Below, in pieces: positions 19,081 to 27,802 of a stretch of 64,000 bases of DNA (position 1 is the stretch's first letter; each line of letters begins with the position of its first letter). The stretch comes from Deltaproteobacteria bacterium. GTDB lineage: Bacteria > Desulfobacterota > Desulfobacteria > Desulfobacterales > Desulfosarcinaceae. The stretch is taken from NCBI GenBank assembly GCA_021824175.1, contig JAKALP010000011.1, forward strand, positions 62,001 through 126,000, given 5' to 3'. The position numbers were made by a program, and so were the translations under genes. The notes below the pieces were generated by a model. It was not told the DNA's origin. It was given only the letters and a program-made list of their open reading frames with translations, and ran no database searches.

Positions 19081-19836
19081 CTACAGCGAGATACGCAAGA
19101 ACGCCATGACCTTTTTCATATCTTCCCAGACCGCTCTTTTGAGTTCGGGCTGCCGCAAGAGATCGGCGGGATGAAAGGTGGGCATTATCTTGATGCCGTC
19201 CTGATCGTGAAATCGGCCGTGCAATTCAGCAAGTGGTTCGGTGGTATCCAACAATGTCTGAGTGGCGCACGTACCCAGGGTGCATATTACCTTGGGCTGT
19301 ATCGCCACGATCTGGCGGGTCAGAAATCCGCGACAGGCCTTAATTTCTTCGGCCTGGGGCGATAGTTCGGACTTCGGGCAGCATTTGACGATATTGCACA
19401 GATAGACCTGATCACGGCGCAATTTCATGGCTTCGATGATTCGATCGAGCAGTTGACCGGCCCCATCCACGAAGGGCCGCCCGCTGTGATCCTCCTCAAC
19501 GCCAGGTCCATGGCCGATAAAAATGATCTGGGCCTTGGGGTTGCCCTCGCCGAAAACGATCTGGGTCCGATGTTGGTGCAGGCCGCACCGGCGGCATTCG
19601 CCGAGGTCATTCCGTATGGCATCGAGCGTTTCCAGGGCGGCGGCTGAACCGGTGCCGCCCCCAACTGTGGCACGCGAGCTGCCTTCAGGTTTATGGCTTG
19701 GCGCTTGCCCCCAACGTTCCAGCGTTGCCAGCGCTGCGGCCGAGCACGCGAACCCCTTGCAGCCCCATTGAGCCATCTGATTTAGGCTTTGGCGCAAGGC
19801 AGACAAGATATCATTTGGGGTAAAAGGTTGGTCCAT
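19081..19836 (-). CDS. Uracil-DNA glycosylase family 4/5-like, iron-sulfur type
   Basis: 251 residues. The first ~80 form an alanine-rich extension. The UDG domain has four candidate Fe-S cysteines: CRRC, a cysteine in NIVKCCPK, and CRGF. Motif A reads FIGHGPGVEED where family 4 usually has GEAPG-type sequence, so the usual glutamate is a histidine here. Motif C is HPADLLRQP. Removal of uracil from DNA is the expected role, but the motif-A change makes this less certain. It starts 4 bases after the coaBC stop. Confidence 0.82.
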   Translation of the reverse strand: MDQPFTPNDILSALRQSLNQMAQWGCKGFACSAAALATLERWGQAPSHKPEGSSRATVGGGTGSAAALETLDAIRNDLGECRRCGLHQHRTQIVFGEGNPKAQIIFIGHGPGVEEDHSGRPFVDGAGQLLDRIIEAMKLRRDQVYLCNIVKCCPKSELSPQAEEIKACRGFLTRQIVAIQPKVICTLGTCATQTLLDTTEPLAELHGRFHDQDGIKIMPTFHPADLLRQPELKRAVWEDMKKVMAFLRISL

Positions 19837-19840
19837 TAAT

Positions 19841-21067
19841 TTATTTACGGCGCCCCTTGGTGGTTATTCGCTTACCCAAAGAAGCAATCCGATCCAACAG
19901 CAGATGAGCCAAATCTTCCTTGGACATCAGATCCACCGGCTCGCGTGTGCCGTCTTTGAAATAGAAAGTGGCCCGGTTGGTATCGGCGCCGAATCCGGCC
20001 TCGGTGCTGCCAATCAAATTGCCGACAATCATATCTAAATTTTTGGCCGTAAGTTTTTGGGAGGCAAAACTGTCTAACTCATGCGTCTCAGCCGCAAAAC
20101 CGACCACGATCTGCTTTTTCTTCCGCTGCCCCACGGTTTTTAAAATGTCCTGGGTACGTTCCAGAGCAATGGAGAGCTGAGCCTGATCTTTCTTGATTTT
20201 TAGATTAGCCGCCTTCACTGGCCTAAAATCGGCCACGGCCGCGGTCTTGATGATCACATCCTGCTGGTCCACCTCAGCCAATACCGCCGCGGCCATTTCA
20301 GCAGCGCTGGTTACCTGAATGGTTTTGACGTTCAAGGGTGGCGTCAAAGAGGTTGGGCCGGAAATCAAGGTCACGGCCGCCCCCCGCATAGCCGCGGCCC
20401 TGGCAATGGCATAGCCCATTTTACCGGTGGATGGATTGGAGATAAACCGCACCGGATCGATGGCCTCGCGGGTGGGGCCAGCGGTGATCAACACATTGCG
20501 GCCATGGAAATCTTTGGGCGCCAATAGAGCTGAAATAGCTACCATGATGACCGGAGGGTCGGGCAGGCGTCCCGGTCCGGTGGTTCCGCACGCCAATTCC
20601 CCGGCATCGGGATCGAGCACCGTATAGCCGAATTCCTTCAGCGTTTTAAGGTTGCGTTGCACTGGTTTGCTGGCGAACATGTTGCTGTTCATGGCCGGGC
20701 AGATCAAAACGGGACAAGTGATGGCCAGCATGAAGGTGCTCAGGGCATCATCAGCGATGCCATTGGCCAACTTGCCGATGATATTGGCCGTGGCCGGCGC
20801 GATCACCACGCCCTGGGCTTGCTGGGCCCAATGAATATGCTGCACTGCGGCTTCATCGCTGGTTTCAAACAAGGTGCGGCAAACCCGCTGTTGGCTCAGG
20901 GCTTCAAAGGTCATGGGGCCGACAAAGTATTCGGCATTGGCGGTCATAATGACACGCACCCGGGCTTCCCGTTTGACGAGCAGACGCAGCAGCTCCACGC
21001 TTTTATACGCGGCAATGCCGCCGCAAACCCCCAGAACGATATTTTTGCCTTTGATGGTATCCACCAT
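19841..21067 (-). CDS. coaBC: Bifunctional phosphopantothenoylcysteine decarboxylase/synthetase
   Basis: 408 residues, fused CoaC-CoaB. The flavoprotein half has GVCGGIAAYKSVELLR, PATANIIGKLANG and PAMNSNMFA; the synthetase half has GPTREAIDPVRFISN, STGKMGYAIA and the KIKKDQ region. It carries out two steps of coenzyme A synthesis. A large hairpin lies in the 130-bp gap before its start. Confidence 0.95.
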   Translation of the reverse strand: MVDTIKGKNIVLGVCGGIAAYKSVELLRLLVKREARVRVIMTANAEYFVGPMTFEALSQQRVCRTLFETSDEAAVQHIHWAQQAQGVVIAPATANIIGKLANGIADDALSTFMLAITCPVLICPAMNSNMFASKPVQRNLKTLKEFGYTVLDPDAGELACGTTGPGRLPDPPVIMVAISALLAPKDFHGRNVLITAGPTREAIDPVRFISNPSTGKMGYAIARAAAMRGAAVTLISGPTSLTPPLNVKTIQVTSAAEMAAAVLAEVDQQDVIIKTAAVADFRPVKAANLKIKKDQAQLSIALERTQDILKTVGQRKKKQIVVGFAAETHELDSFASQKLTAKNLDMIVGNLIGSTEAGFGADTNRATFYFKDGTREPVDLMSKEDLAHLLLDRIASLGKRITTKGRRK

Positions 21068-21122
21068 TGTCTTCTGAATTTCCTCTTATTTGCGATCCCG
21101 CCCATTCGTTCACGATGCTGCC

Positions 21123-21184
21123 ATCCGTGTCATCAGTGTAATCCGTGGTCTATTTTTACCACGGATTACACTGATGACGCGGAT
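21123..21184. repeat. Large hairpin, 27-bp stem, upstream of coaBC
   Basis: The arms 21123-21149 (ATCCGTGTCATCAGTGTAAT...) and 21158-21184 are inverted copies over 27 bases with a single T/G wobble position and an 8-base loop. There is no T-run on the strand of the flanking genes, so it is not a normal terminator. The core phrase ATCCGTGGT/ATCAGTGTAATCC recurs in repeats of many unrelated bacteria, from memory. Confidence 0.8.
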
Positions 21185-21197
21185 CAACAAAAAAGGA

Positions 21198-21722
21198 TCA
21201 ACGCGGGCGCCCCACAGCGCCTTCATTCTCCATGGGAGCCACCCAGATTTCAACCTTATTGGTAAAGCTGCCTTCGCTGATGCCGATCACGCACCAGCGA
21301 TTGGTTTTCTCAAACAGCATGATGGAGCGCGCGGATGATAGAGAGCCCATTTTGTGCCAGCCGTCCACGGGCATTTTGCTTTCAAAAAAAGTGACCAAAG
21401 ACTTGGTGTCTATGACTCCCTTTAGAACCATGACGCCCGAGGTCATGCCGGCCGTTTTCATCACAAAGGTCTCTTTCTTCTCCAAGGTCAGCTCCCGAGG
21501 CAGCATGACATCACCGAAATCGTAGTAGATTGGGGAGATCTCCTTGGTCACAGCCTGCGGCGCAGCTGGGGCGGAAGCGTTCTTTGCGGCCGCGGACGAG
21601 GAGGAGGATGAGGCGCCCGCTGGTTCTTTGGCGCCCAAAGTAGTGCATCCCGAAACCGCAATGGCCATTACAACCATGACGCACACGGTCATGGTATAAA
21701 AATTTGCATTTTTCTTTTTCAT
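21198..21722 (-). CDS. Conserved outer-membrane-type lipoprotein of unknown function
   Basis: 174 residues from ATG 21722, preceded by AAAGGAG. A signal peptide ends in a lipobox (AVSGC), followed by a serine/alanine-rich linker (ASSSSSSAAAKN). The mature domain has PRELTLEKKETFVMKT, then GVMVLKGVIDTKSLVTFFE and MPVDGWHKMG, a pattern seen in small deltaproteobacterial lipoproteins with an FF..MP.DGW core. No function can be assigned. The gene lies 24 bp after a TPR-like gene. Confidence 0.75.
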   Translation of the reverse strand: MKKKNANFYTMTVCVMVVMAIAVSGCTTLGAKEPAGASSSSSSAAAKNASAPAAPQAVTKEISPIYYDFGDVMLPRELTLEKKETFVMKTAGMTSGVMVLKGVIDTKSLVTFFESKMPVDGWHKMGSLSSARSIMLFEKTNRWCVIGISEGSFTNKVEIWVAPMENEGAVGRPR

Positions 21723-21745
21723 CCATTTCTCCTTTAATCTGAGAC

Positions 21746-22003
21746 TCAATTTCGCTCGCGGTCTCGCTGGCGTTTCATCAAATCCTTCCATTCGCGCAGT
21801 ATTAGCTCCGTCTCTTTCCGCGTGGGTGCCGGCTGGGTTTCAATTTGACGCTCCACTTGGGCCAGGGCTTCGCGCAGTTCAGCCCGCTGGGGATCTTGGG
21901 CCAGAAGGTGACGGTAGATCCAGGCGGCCTTGCGCAGATACCCTTGTTCGGCAAATAGCTTGGCCATGCTGGCCGTGTAGAGCGGCGAAGCTGGGGCTGT
22001 CAT
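21746..22003 (-). CDS. Small TPR-like protein
   Basis: 85 residues. One TPR-like helical pair is visible (AKLFAEQGYLRKAAWIYRHL, then DPQRAELREALAQVE), followed by a charged tail. Its start overlaps the stop of the ftsB-like gene (TAATG), so it is translated as part of that operon. Its partner may be an envelope protein encoded beside it; that is an inference. Confidence 0.75.
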   Translation of the reverse strand: MTAPASPLYTASMAKLFAEQGYLRKAAWIYRHLLAQDPQRAELREALAQVERQIETQPAPTRKETELILREWKDLMKRQRDRERN

Positions 22004-22302
22004 TATTTCTTATGATCCGGATTGCCTTTGAAATTAAAAATAAGCTCGTCGGAGCGGACCATTCCCAGCTCCTGACGGGCGATGTACTCCATATACGCGG
22101 GATCGCTTTGTAACCGCGAAATGATATGATCGGTCTTGAGGTTTTCCTGAGTCAGACGCTCATTTTCGTGCAGCAATCCAGCGTGTGTGACCCGCAGACG
22201 GTGCAGTTCCACCAAACCATTGTCGCTGAATGCCACCAGCAGCAGCAAAAAAACCATCGCCGCCGCAATGATGAATAGGCTGATTTTATGCCGACGCGCC
22301 AT
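22003..22302 (-). CDS. ftsB: FtsB/DivIC-family septum formation protein
   Basis: 99 residues from ATG 22302, which lies 17 bp inside the end of murJ. It has one membrane segment (ISLFIIAAAMVFLLLLVAFS), a leucine-zipper-like coiled coil (ENERLTQENLKTDHIISRLQ) and the family phrase YIARQELGMVRSDEL. FtsB links FtsL and FtsQ in the divisome. Coupling to murJ places cell division and wall-precursor export in one transcript. Confidence 0.85.
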   Translation of the reverse strand: MARRHKISLFIIAAAMVFLLLLVAFSDNGLVELHRLRVTHAGLLHENERLTQENLKTDHIISRLQSDPAYMEYIARQELGMVRSDELIFNFKGNPDHKK

Positions 22303-24004
22303 GCTGTTTTTTCTTCTTTCGCACCAAATCCACAACCAGTTGGATCTCCGGGACCCCGACCATCCGGGCAAACCCGATATAAACCAATACCCCGGTTATC
22401 ACACAGCCAGCCACCACCGGCAATAACACAATACTTCTCTTGATCTCAGCGGCCCCCAGCCATCTGGCCAGAGCCCAGATACTGATTCCCATGAAGAGCG
22501 CGCAGAGAGCCGACTTCATCACTGATAGACTGATTCGACGCCAGCCCAGGGCTCCCAGTCTTCTCCTTAACGCCACAATCAGCAACCCTAAATTCAACAT
22601 CGAAGAAAGAGAAAGCGCCAGCGCCAATCCATTGTGACCCATGGGCCGCATCAATACCACTCCAAGCATCACATTGGCGGCCACTGCCCATACGGCCATA
22701 CGCACCGGTGTGCGTGTGTCTTTTAAAGCGTAGAATACGTTCAACACCACACGCACGGCTGAAAAGCCCCATAAACCAATACCATAGTATAACAAGGCGC
22801 TGGCCGTCAATTGGGTGGTATGTTGATCAAAAGCACCCCTTTTGAATAGAAGCGCCACGATGGGCTCACGTAGAACTATCAATCCGACCATGGCCGGTAA
22901 GGTGATAAAAGAGACCAACTGGATAGCGTGGGCGAATGTGCGGCGCAGGGCCTCGAATTGCTGCTCCGTGGATTGCCTGGCCATGGTAGGCAACACCACT
23001 GTAGCCGCCGCGACACCAAAAATACCGAGGGGAAACTGCACCAGGCGATCCGCGTAGTATAGGCAGGAGACGCTGCCTTGGGGCAGCAATGAAGCCAGTA
23101 GGGTTATGACCAGACTATTGATCTGGTAGACGGCCGCGCCGAAGAGAACCGGCCCCATCATCTTGGCCATTTCGAAAATGGCCGGGTGCCAAAAACGGCT
23201 TGGACGCCAAAAATAGATTTTATTCCGAATCAAGAAAGGAATCTGTAATATCAACTGCAGGACGCCGCCCGCCAACACGCCCGAGGCCAGCCATTTTACC
23301 AAAACGACTTTTGAACCACTGAAGAACGCGCCCGCGCTGATCGCTGTAATCATGGAGATGTTCAAAAAAACCGGAGCCAGCGCCGGTGCCGCAAAATGCC
23401 CCAGCACATTAAGGATGCCCATGCTCAAGGCCACCAGGCCGATGGAAATAACATAGGGCAACATGATCCGGGTCAAATTCACCGTGAGCATAAACTTTTC
23501 AGGATCGGCGGCGAAACCCGGCGCCATGACACGAACCACCCAGGGCGCGGCAATAATCAATAAAAGCACAATCAGGGTCAAGACCAGAGCCAGACAGCGT
23601 ATGGCGCTATTGACCAGTCGATCGGCTTCCAGCCGACCCTGACGCAACAGGCAATCGGTATAAACCGGTACAAACACGATGCTTAATGAGCCTTCACCGA
23701 ACATACGCCGTAACAAATTGGGAATCCGGAAGGCGGCCACAAAGGCATCGGAAACCAGACCGGCGCCAAAGACCGATGCGATCACAATATCCCGTGCGGC
23801 GCCCAATACGCGGCTGAGCAGCGTTGCGCTCCCAACCACGCCATAGGCGCGGTGTATTTTGCTGCGCGCGGTCTCGCCGCTCGGATCGGAGCATAGGGAA
23901 CGGGATGGGTCTATCTGGTTGGCATCTCTATCTACCGCGCCTGGAGAATCGCCTTCCTGGCGATTTTTGGAGGGGGCATTTCTCTTGGGAAAAATGATTG
24001 ACAT
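22286..24004 (-). CDS. murJ: Lipid II flippase MurJ (MviN)
   Basis: 572 residues with about 14 hydrophobic segments. Family motifs include TLLSRVLGAARDIVIASVFG, FRIPNLLRRMFGEGSLS and RVVLNVFYALKDTRTPV. It flips lipid-linked peptidoglycan precursors across the inner membrane. The first ~47 residues are a hydrophilic extension not needed in the family, so a later start is possible. Its start codon lies inside the rpsT promoter on the opposite strand. Confidence 0.93.
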   Translation of the reverse strand: MSIIFPKRNAPSKNRQEGDSPGAVDRDANQIDPSRSLCSDPSGETARSKIHRAYGVVGSATLLSRVLGAARDIVIASVFGAGLVSDAFVAAFRIPNLLRRMFGEGSLSIVFVPVYTDCLLRQGRLEADRLVNSAIRCLALVLTLIVLLLIIAAPWVVRVMAPGFAADPEKFMLTVNLTRIMLPYVISIGLVALSMGILNVLGHFAAPALAPVFLNISMITAISAGAFFSGSKVVLVKWLASGVLAGGVLQLILQIPFLIRNKIYFWRPSRFWHPAIFEMAKMMGPVLFGAAVYQINSLVITLLASLLPQGSVSCLYYADRLVQFPLGIFGVAAATVVLPTMARQSTEQQFEALRRTFAHAIQLVSFITLPAMVGLIVLREPIVALLFKRGAFDQHTTQLTASALLYYGIGLWGFSAVRVVLNVFYALKDTRTPVRMAVWAVAANVMLGVVLMRPMGHNGLALALSLSSMLNLGLLIVALRRRLGALGWRRISLSVMKSALCALFMGISIWALARWLGAAEIKRSIVLLPVVAGCVITGVLVYIGFARMVGVPEIQLVVDLVRKKKKQHGASA

Positions 24005-24026
24005 TGTCCAAACCGACCTATATAAG
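23998..24026 (+). promoter_or_regulatory. Sigma-70-like promoter of rpsT
   Basis: A perfect -35 (TTGACA, 23998-24003), a 17-base spacer and a strong -10 (TATAAG, 24021-24026) give a start near 24033 and a leader of about 40 bases to rpsT. The -35 covers the murJ initiation codon on the minus strand. Confidence 0.75.
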
Positions 24027-24074
24027 ATCCCATTTTAAATCAGCCATCATGCGCAAAGTGAAAGGAGCTTTACA

Positions 24075-24341
24075 GTGGCTAATCATAAATCTGCACTCAA
24101 ACGCGCCGGACAGAACCAAACACGGCGCGCACGCAACCGCGTCGTCAAAACCCGCGTGAAAAACGTGGTGAAAAAAGTCCGGCAGGCCGCAGCCCAGAAA
24201 TCGGTCGATGAGACCAACACCAATTTGAAGGTTGCCCAGGCAGCTATTGATAAAGCGGCAAAAAAAGGGGTTTTGCACCATCGCACGGCCGCCAGAAAAA
24301 TCTCCCGCCTGGCCAAGCTGGCCCAATCCGTAAAACCATAG
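24075..24341 (+). CDS. rpsT: 30S ribosomal protein S20
   Basis: 88 residues, basic and helical, starting MANHKSALKRAGQ. The start is a GTG at 24075 with AAAGGAG 8 bases upstream. It binds 16S rRNA early in 30S assembly. S20 is often autoregulated through its leader; the short leader and non-ATG start fit that but do not prove it. It is a single gene between divergent murJ and convergent lptE. Confidence 0.96.
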   Translation: MANHKSALKRAGQNQTRRARNRVVKTRVKNVVKKVRQAAAQKSVDETNTNLKVAQAAIDKAAKKGVLHHRTAARKISRLAKLAQSVKP

Positions 24342-24370
24342 TAAGCCACAGCTTATCCTATTCAATAACA

Positions 24371-24402
24371 AAGCGCTCGGAGCATTCACTGCCGAGCGCT
24401 TT
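24371..24402 (+). terminator. Bidirectional terminator-like hairpin between rpsT and lptE
   Basis: A 10-11-bp stem (AAGCGCTCGG / CCGAGCGCTT) with an 11-base loop lies between two converging genes. The T content after it is modest on both strands (TTGCC on plus, TTTGTTATT on minus). Confidence 0.6.
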
Positions 24403-24474
24403 GCCAATGGATCTTGCCGCAATCGTATATCCTTTGTGAAAGCCGGGCCTGGAAATTCCAGGCTAGTGATCTCA

Positions 24475-25023
24475 CTAAAATGAATCGGTCAAGCGATCAT
24501 AGACCGATTCGGCCAAACGCTGACTCACCGTATTGATAGCCTGCAACCGATTGATGTCGGACACCGCATAGGCTTGCTCTGCCCGAAGTTGCTGGGCTTG
24601 CCACAGCACTTTGCCCTTGGGATCTTTGAGAGTAAAGGATGCGGTAATCACTACCCGCCGTTCCGTGGCGGTAATACTGCCACTACGCGCAATGGTTTCC
24701 GTAGCCAATGAATCAATCACGCCTGTAAGCACTGCTTCGGCTTGGTCGGGCTGGGCGACCACATTCTGGCCTCGCCGGGTGAGCTCGTCAATGACGGCAT
24801 TGGTCACCTTCATTTCCAATCCCGACTCCGCCGTGCGATTGTTCATCACGCTCATATGGATGCGTTTAATGCCTCCCGGTAGAGAACCGCTGCCGGAAAG
24901 CTGGTAACCGCAGGCCCAGAACAACGTCAGCAGGGCAGCAAGCATAGCCCCGAGCCATGGCGCACGCAAATCTCTGACAATGCCAATGGGGCACAATTTA
25001 TGGGAGCAGGAATCAGCCAACAA
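24475..25023 (-). CDS. lptE: LPS-assembly lipoprotein LptE
   Basis: 182 residues. A signal segment ([20 protein letters not shown]) gives lipoprotein cysteine followed by the family phrase GYQLSGSG. The remainder has [26 protein letters not shown] and a C-terminal LAESVYDRL. It partners LptD in the outer membrane. The frame starts at a TTG overlapping the leuS stop by 11 bp; a start nearer the signal peptide cannot be excluded. Confidence 0.87.
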   Translation of the reverse strand: MLADSCSHKLCPIGIVRDLRAPWLGAMLAALLTLFWACGYQLSGSGSLPGGIKRIHMSVMNNRTAESGLEMKVTNAVIDELTRRGQNVVAQPDQAEAVLTGVIDSLATETIARSGSITATERRVVITASFTLKDPKGKVLWQAQQLRAEQAYAVSDINRLQAINTVSQRLAESVYDRLTDSF

Positions 25024-27607
25024 TATTCACCAATTTGTTCTTGACCACAATCACTTTTTTCGGGCCTTGCGGACCGATAAATTTCGTGACGCGTTCATCG
25101 GCGAAGGCGGCCTGTTTCAGGCTCTCCTCGTCAGCATCCATTGGAGCGGTAAAACGACCGCGCAATTTGCCATTAACTTGTACGACTATGGTGACTTCGT
25201 CTTTAACTAACGCATCGGCGCGAAATTTTGGCCATGGCGCTAAAATGGTGCTCTGGGTATGGCCCAAAGCCTGCCAAAGCTCTTCGGCAAAGTGGGGCAC
25301 GATGGGCGACAGCAACAATGCCATCGACTCCAGGGCATGCCGCATCACGCCCGCCTGAAATTTATCACTGTCCGCCCGGGGTTCAAGACCTGATGCCAGA
25401 TTCACCAATTCCATGATGGCGCTGATCGCGGTGTTGAAATGAAAACGTTCCTCGATGTCCCGAGTGACCTTTTCTATGGTCTGATGGGCTTTTTGATTGA
25501 TGGGCCGCAACGTCTCGGGAAGCTCCGCGGGTGGCGCGTCGTAAGGTTTGATATCTTTTACTATGGCCAGCCAACTGTAAGCCAGGCGCCACACCCGGTT
25601 GAGAAAACGCGCACTGCCTTCCACGCCTTGATCGCTCCATTCCAGATCTCTTTCGGGCGGAGCCGCGAAGAGACAAAAAAGACGCGTGGTGTCGGCGCCG
25701 TAATTCTCCAATAACGTATTGGGGTCCACGACGTTGCGCTTGGATTTGGACATCTTCTCCACCCGGCCCACGGTCACCTTCTGGCCGCACAAGGTGCACT
25801 GCAATTGCCCCTGGACCTCCGCCACCTGCTCGGGGAAGAGATAGCCGTGCTGGGGACAGGTCACGGCCTCCTTGCACACCATGCCCTGGGTCAGCAGACG
25901 GGTGAAAGGCTCTTTATAGTTGACCAGGTCGAAATCATGGAGCACTCGCGTAAAATAGCGTGAGTAAAGCAGATGCAAAATGGCATGTTCCACGCCGCCG
26001 ATGTATTGGTCCACCGGCATCCAGTAATCCACGGCCTTTTTTTCGAACATGGCCTGATCGCAACGCGGGCTGCAGTAACGCTCGAAGTACCAGGAGGACT
26101 CCACGAAGGTGTCCATGGTATCGGTTTCTCTTCGAGCCTGGGGATTGCCGCACTTAGGACAAGTGGTTTTGGCGAAGTATTGCAAAGTCGGCAGCGGGGA
26201 GTGCCCCCCTTCCAGCAAATGGGCATCCTCGGGAAGTACAATGGGCAGATCTTTTTCAGGTACCGGCACGGTGCCACACTGGTCGCAGTGGATCATGGGC
26301 ACGGGCGCGCCCCAGTAACGCTGGCGCGAAATGCCCCAATCGCGCAGCCGGAAACTCACGGCGCGCTTTCCGATATTGTGGGCCTCCAGATAATCGGCGA
26401 TCTTCTCCATGGCTTGCCGATTGGGTAGGCCATTGAATTCTCCCGAGTTGATCATCGTGCCGTCATCGGCATAGGCTGCTTCCATGGTGGCGCCGTCCAG
26501 AACGCCATCGGACGGTTGAACCACCGGAATGATGGGCAAGCCATATTTGCGCGCAAAATCAAAATCGCGCTGATCGTGGGCCGGTACCGACATTACGGCA
26601 CCCGTGCCATACTCCATGAGGGCAAAATTGGCGGTATAGATGGGCATGCGCCGGCCGTTCATGGGGTTGAGGCAATAGCGGCCGGTGAACACCCCTTCTT
26701 TCTCGTAATTTTCAAGCGCCTTGCTGCTGCGATCCTGCAAGCTGATGCGCTCGATAAATGCTTCCACGGCCGCGGCCTGTTCAGTTCCAGTAGCCAACTC
26801 GGGCACCAGAGGATGCTCGGGCGCCAGACACATAAAAGTGGCGCCGCACACTGTATCGTGACGGGTAGTGAAGACCGGAATTGCTTTGTCGCTGTTTTCT
26901 ATCGCGAAGCGGATTTCGGCGCCCTGGCTGCGTCCGATCCAGTTCTTCTGCATGGTGGTGACTTTGTCCGGCCAGCCGGGCAATTGATCGCAGTAAAGCA
27001 GCAAATCCTGAGCATAGTCGCTAATGCGGAAGAACCATTGACTGAGCTTTTTCTGCCGCACGGCTTGACCGCAGCGCCAGCACATGCCGGCCTCTACTTG
27101 CTCGTTGGCCAGCACCGTAGCGCAAGTGGCGCACCAGTTGACAAACGACTCTTTGCGATAGGCCATGCCCTTTTCATACATTTTGAGAAACAGCCACTGT
27201 TCCCAACGGTAGTATTCGGGGCGGCAGGTGGCAATCTCCCGATCCCAGTCATAAGAGAAGCCCAGTTGCTTGAGCTGATTGCGCATGTAAGCGATATTCT
27301 CGTAGGTCCAGCGCGCCGGATGGGTCTTGTTGGCGATGGCCGCGTTTTCGGCCGGCATGCCGAACGCATCCCAGCCCATGGGGTGCAGCACGTTGAATCC
27401 CTGCATGCGTTTGTAGCGCGCCACCACATCACCAATGGTGTAATTGCGCACATGCCCCATGTGAATCTTGCCCGATGGGTAAGGGAACATCTCCAACAGA
27501 TAGTATTTGGGCCGGTCGGGTTGAATATCCACTTTGAACAGCTGGGCTTTTTCCCAGGCTGTTTGCCATTTCCGCTCTATTTTTCGGGCTTCGTAACGTT
27601 CTTCCAT
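25013..27607 (-). CDS. leuS: Leucyl-tRNA synthetase
   Basis: 864 residues, class I. The HIGH motif is [14 protein letters not shown] near residue 50, the editing domain carries [20 protein letters not shown], and the KMSKS loop is [14 protein letters not shown] near residue 620. [21 protein letters not shown] zinc-ribbon insertion is also present. Upstream, rng is divergent; downstream, lptE overlaps. Confidence 0.97.
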   Translation of the reverse strand: MEERYEARKIERKWQTAWEKAQLFKVDIQPDRPKYYLLEMFPYPSGKIHMGHVRNYTIGDVVARYKRMQGFNVLHPMGWDAFGMPAENAAIANKTHPARWTYENIAYMRNQLKQLGFSYDWDREIATCRPEYYRWEQWLFLKMYEKGMAYRKESFVNWCATCATVLANEQVEAGMCWRCGQAVRQKKLSQWFFRISDYAQDLLLYCDQLPGWPDKVTTMQKNWIGRSQGAEIRFAIENSDKAIPVFTTRHDTVCGATFMCLAPEHPLVPELATGTEQAAAVEAFIERISLQDRSSKALENYEKEGVFTGRYCLNPMNGRRMPIYTANFALMEYGTGAVMSVPAHDQRDFDFARKYGLPIIPVVQPSDGVLDGATMEAAYADDGTMINSGEFNGLPNRQAMEKIADYLEAHNIGKRAVSFRLRDWGISRQRYWGAPVPMIHCDQCGTVPVPEKDLPIVLPEDAHLLEGGHSPLPTLQYFAKTTCPKCGNPQARRETDTMDTFVESSWYFERYCSPRCDQAMFEKKAVDYWMPVDQYIGGVEHAILHLLYSRYFTRVLHDFDLVNYKEPFTRLLTQGMVCKEAVTCPQHGYLFPEQVAEVQGQLQCTLCGQKVTVGRVEKMSKSKRNVVDPNTLLENYGADTTRLFCLFAAPPERDLEWSDQGVEGSARFLNRVWRLAYSWLAIVKDIKPYDAPPAELPETLRPINQKAHQTIEKVTRDIEERFHFNTAISAIMELVNLASGLEPRADSDKFQAGVMRHALESMALLLSPIVPHFAEELWQALGHTQSTILAPWPKFRADALVKDEVTIVVQVNGKLRGRFTAPMDADEESLKQAAFADERVTKFIGPQGPKKVIVVKNKLVNIVG

Positions 27608-27694
27608 GGTTGGTCACCTATTCTCAACTGCTTGGTAAAAATTTGATTTCAAATGCCATAAGTCCCGGCAAAGTGCAAGGATAGGTGTAGGGTA

Positions 27695-27723
27695 TTGACT
27701 AACCCTCCGCTATTGCATATGAA
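27695..27723 (+). promoter_or_regulatory. Sigma-70-like promoter of rng
   Basis: TTGACT (27695-27700), a 17-base spacer and TATGAA (27718-27723) would start transcription near 27730. This supports translation from the ATG at 27803 rather than from an earlier in-frame codon at 27695, which coincides with the -35. Confidence 0.6.
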
Positions 27724-27802
27724 TCGAAGCGTTACACCACGGTTAGCCCCCTGCAATGCATTTCCAATTGATTACCGAATGACGTCAGAGGAACCCGATT
27801 AC

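Noticed and set aside
26516-27646. 376-codon plus-strand frame opposite leuS
   Set aside because: Antisense shadow of leuS; no domain, no ribosome-binding site.
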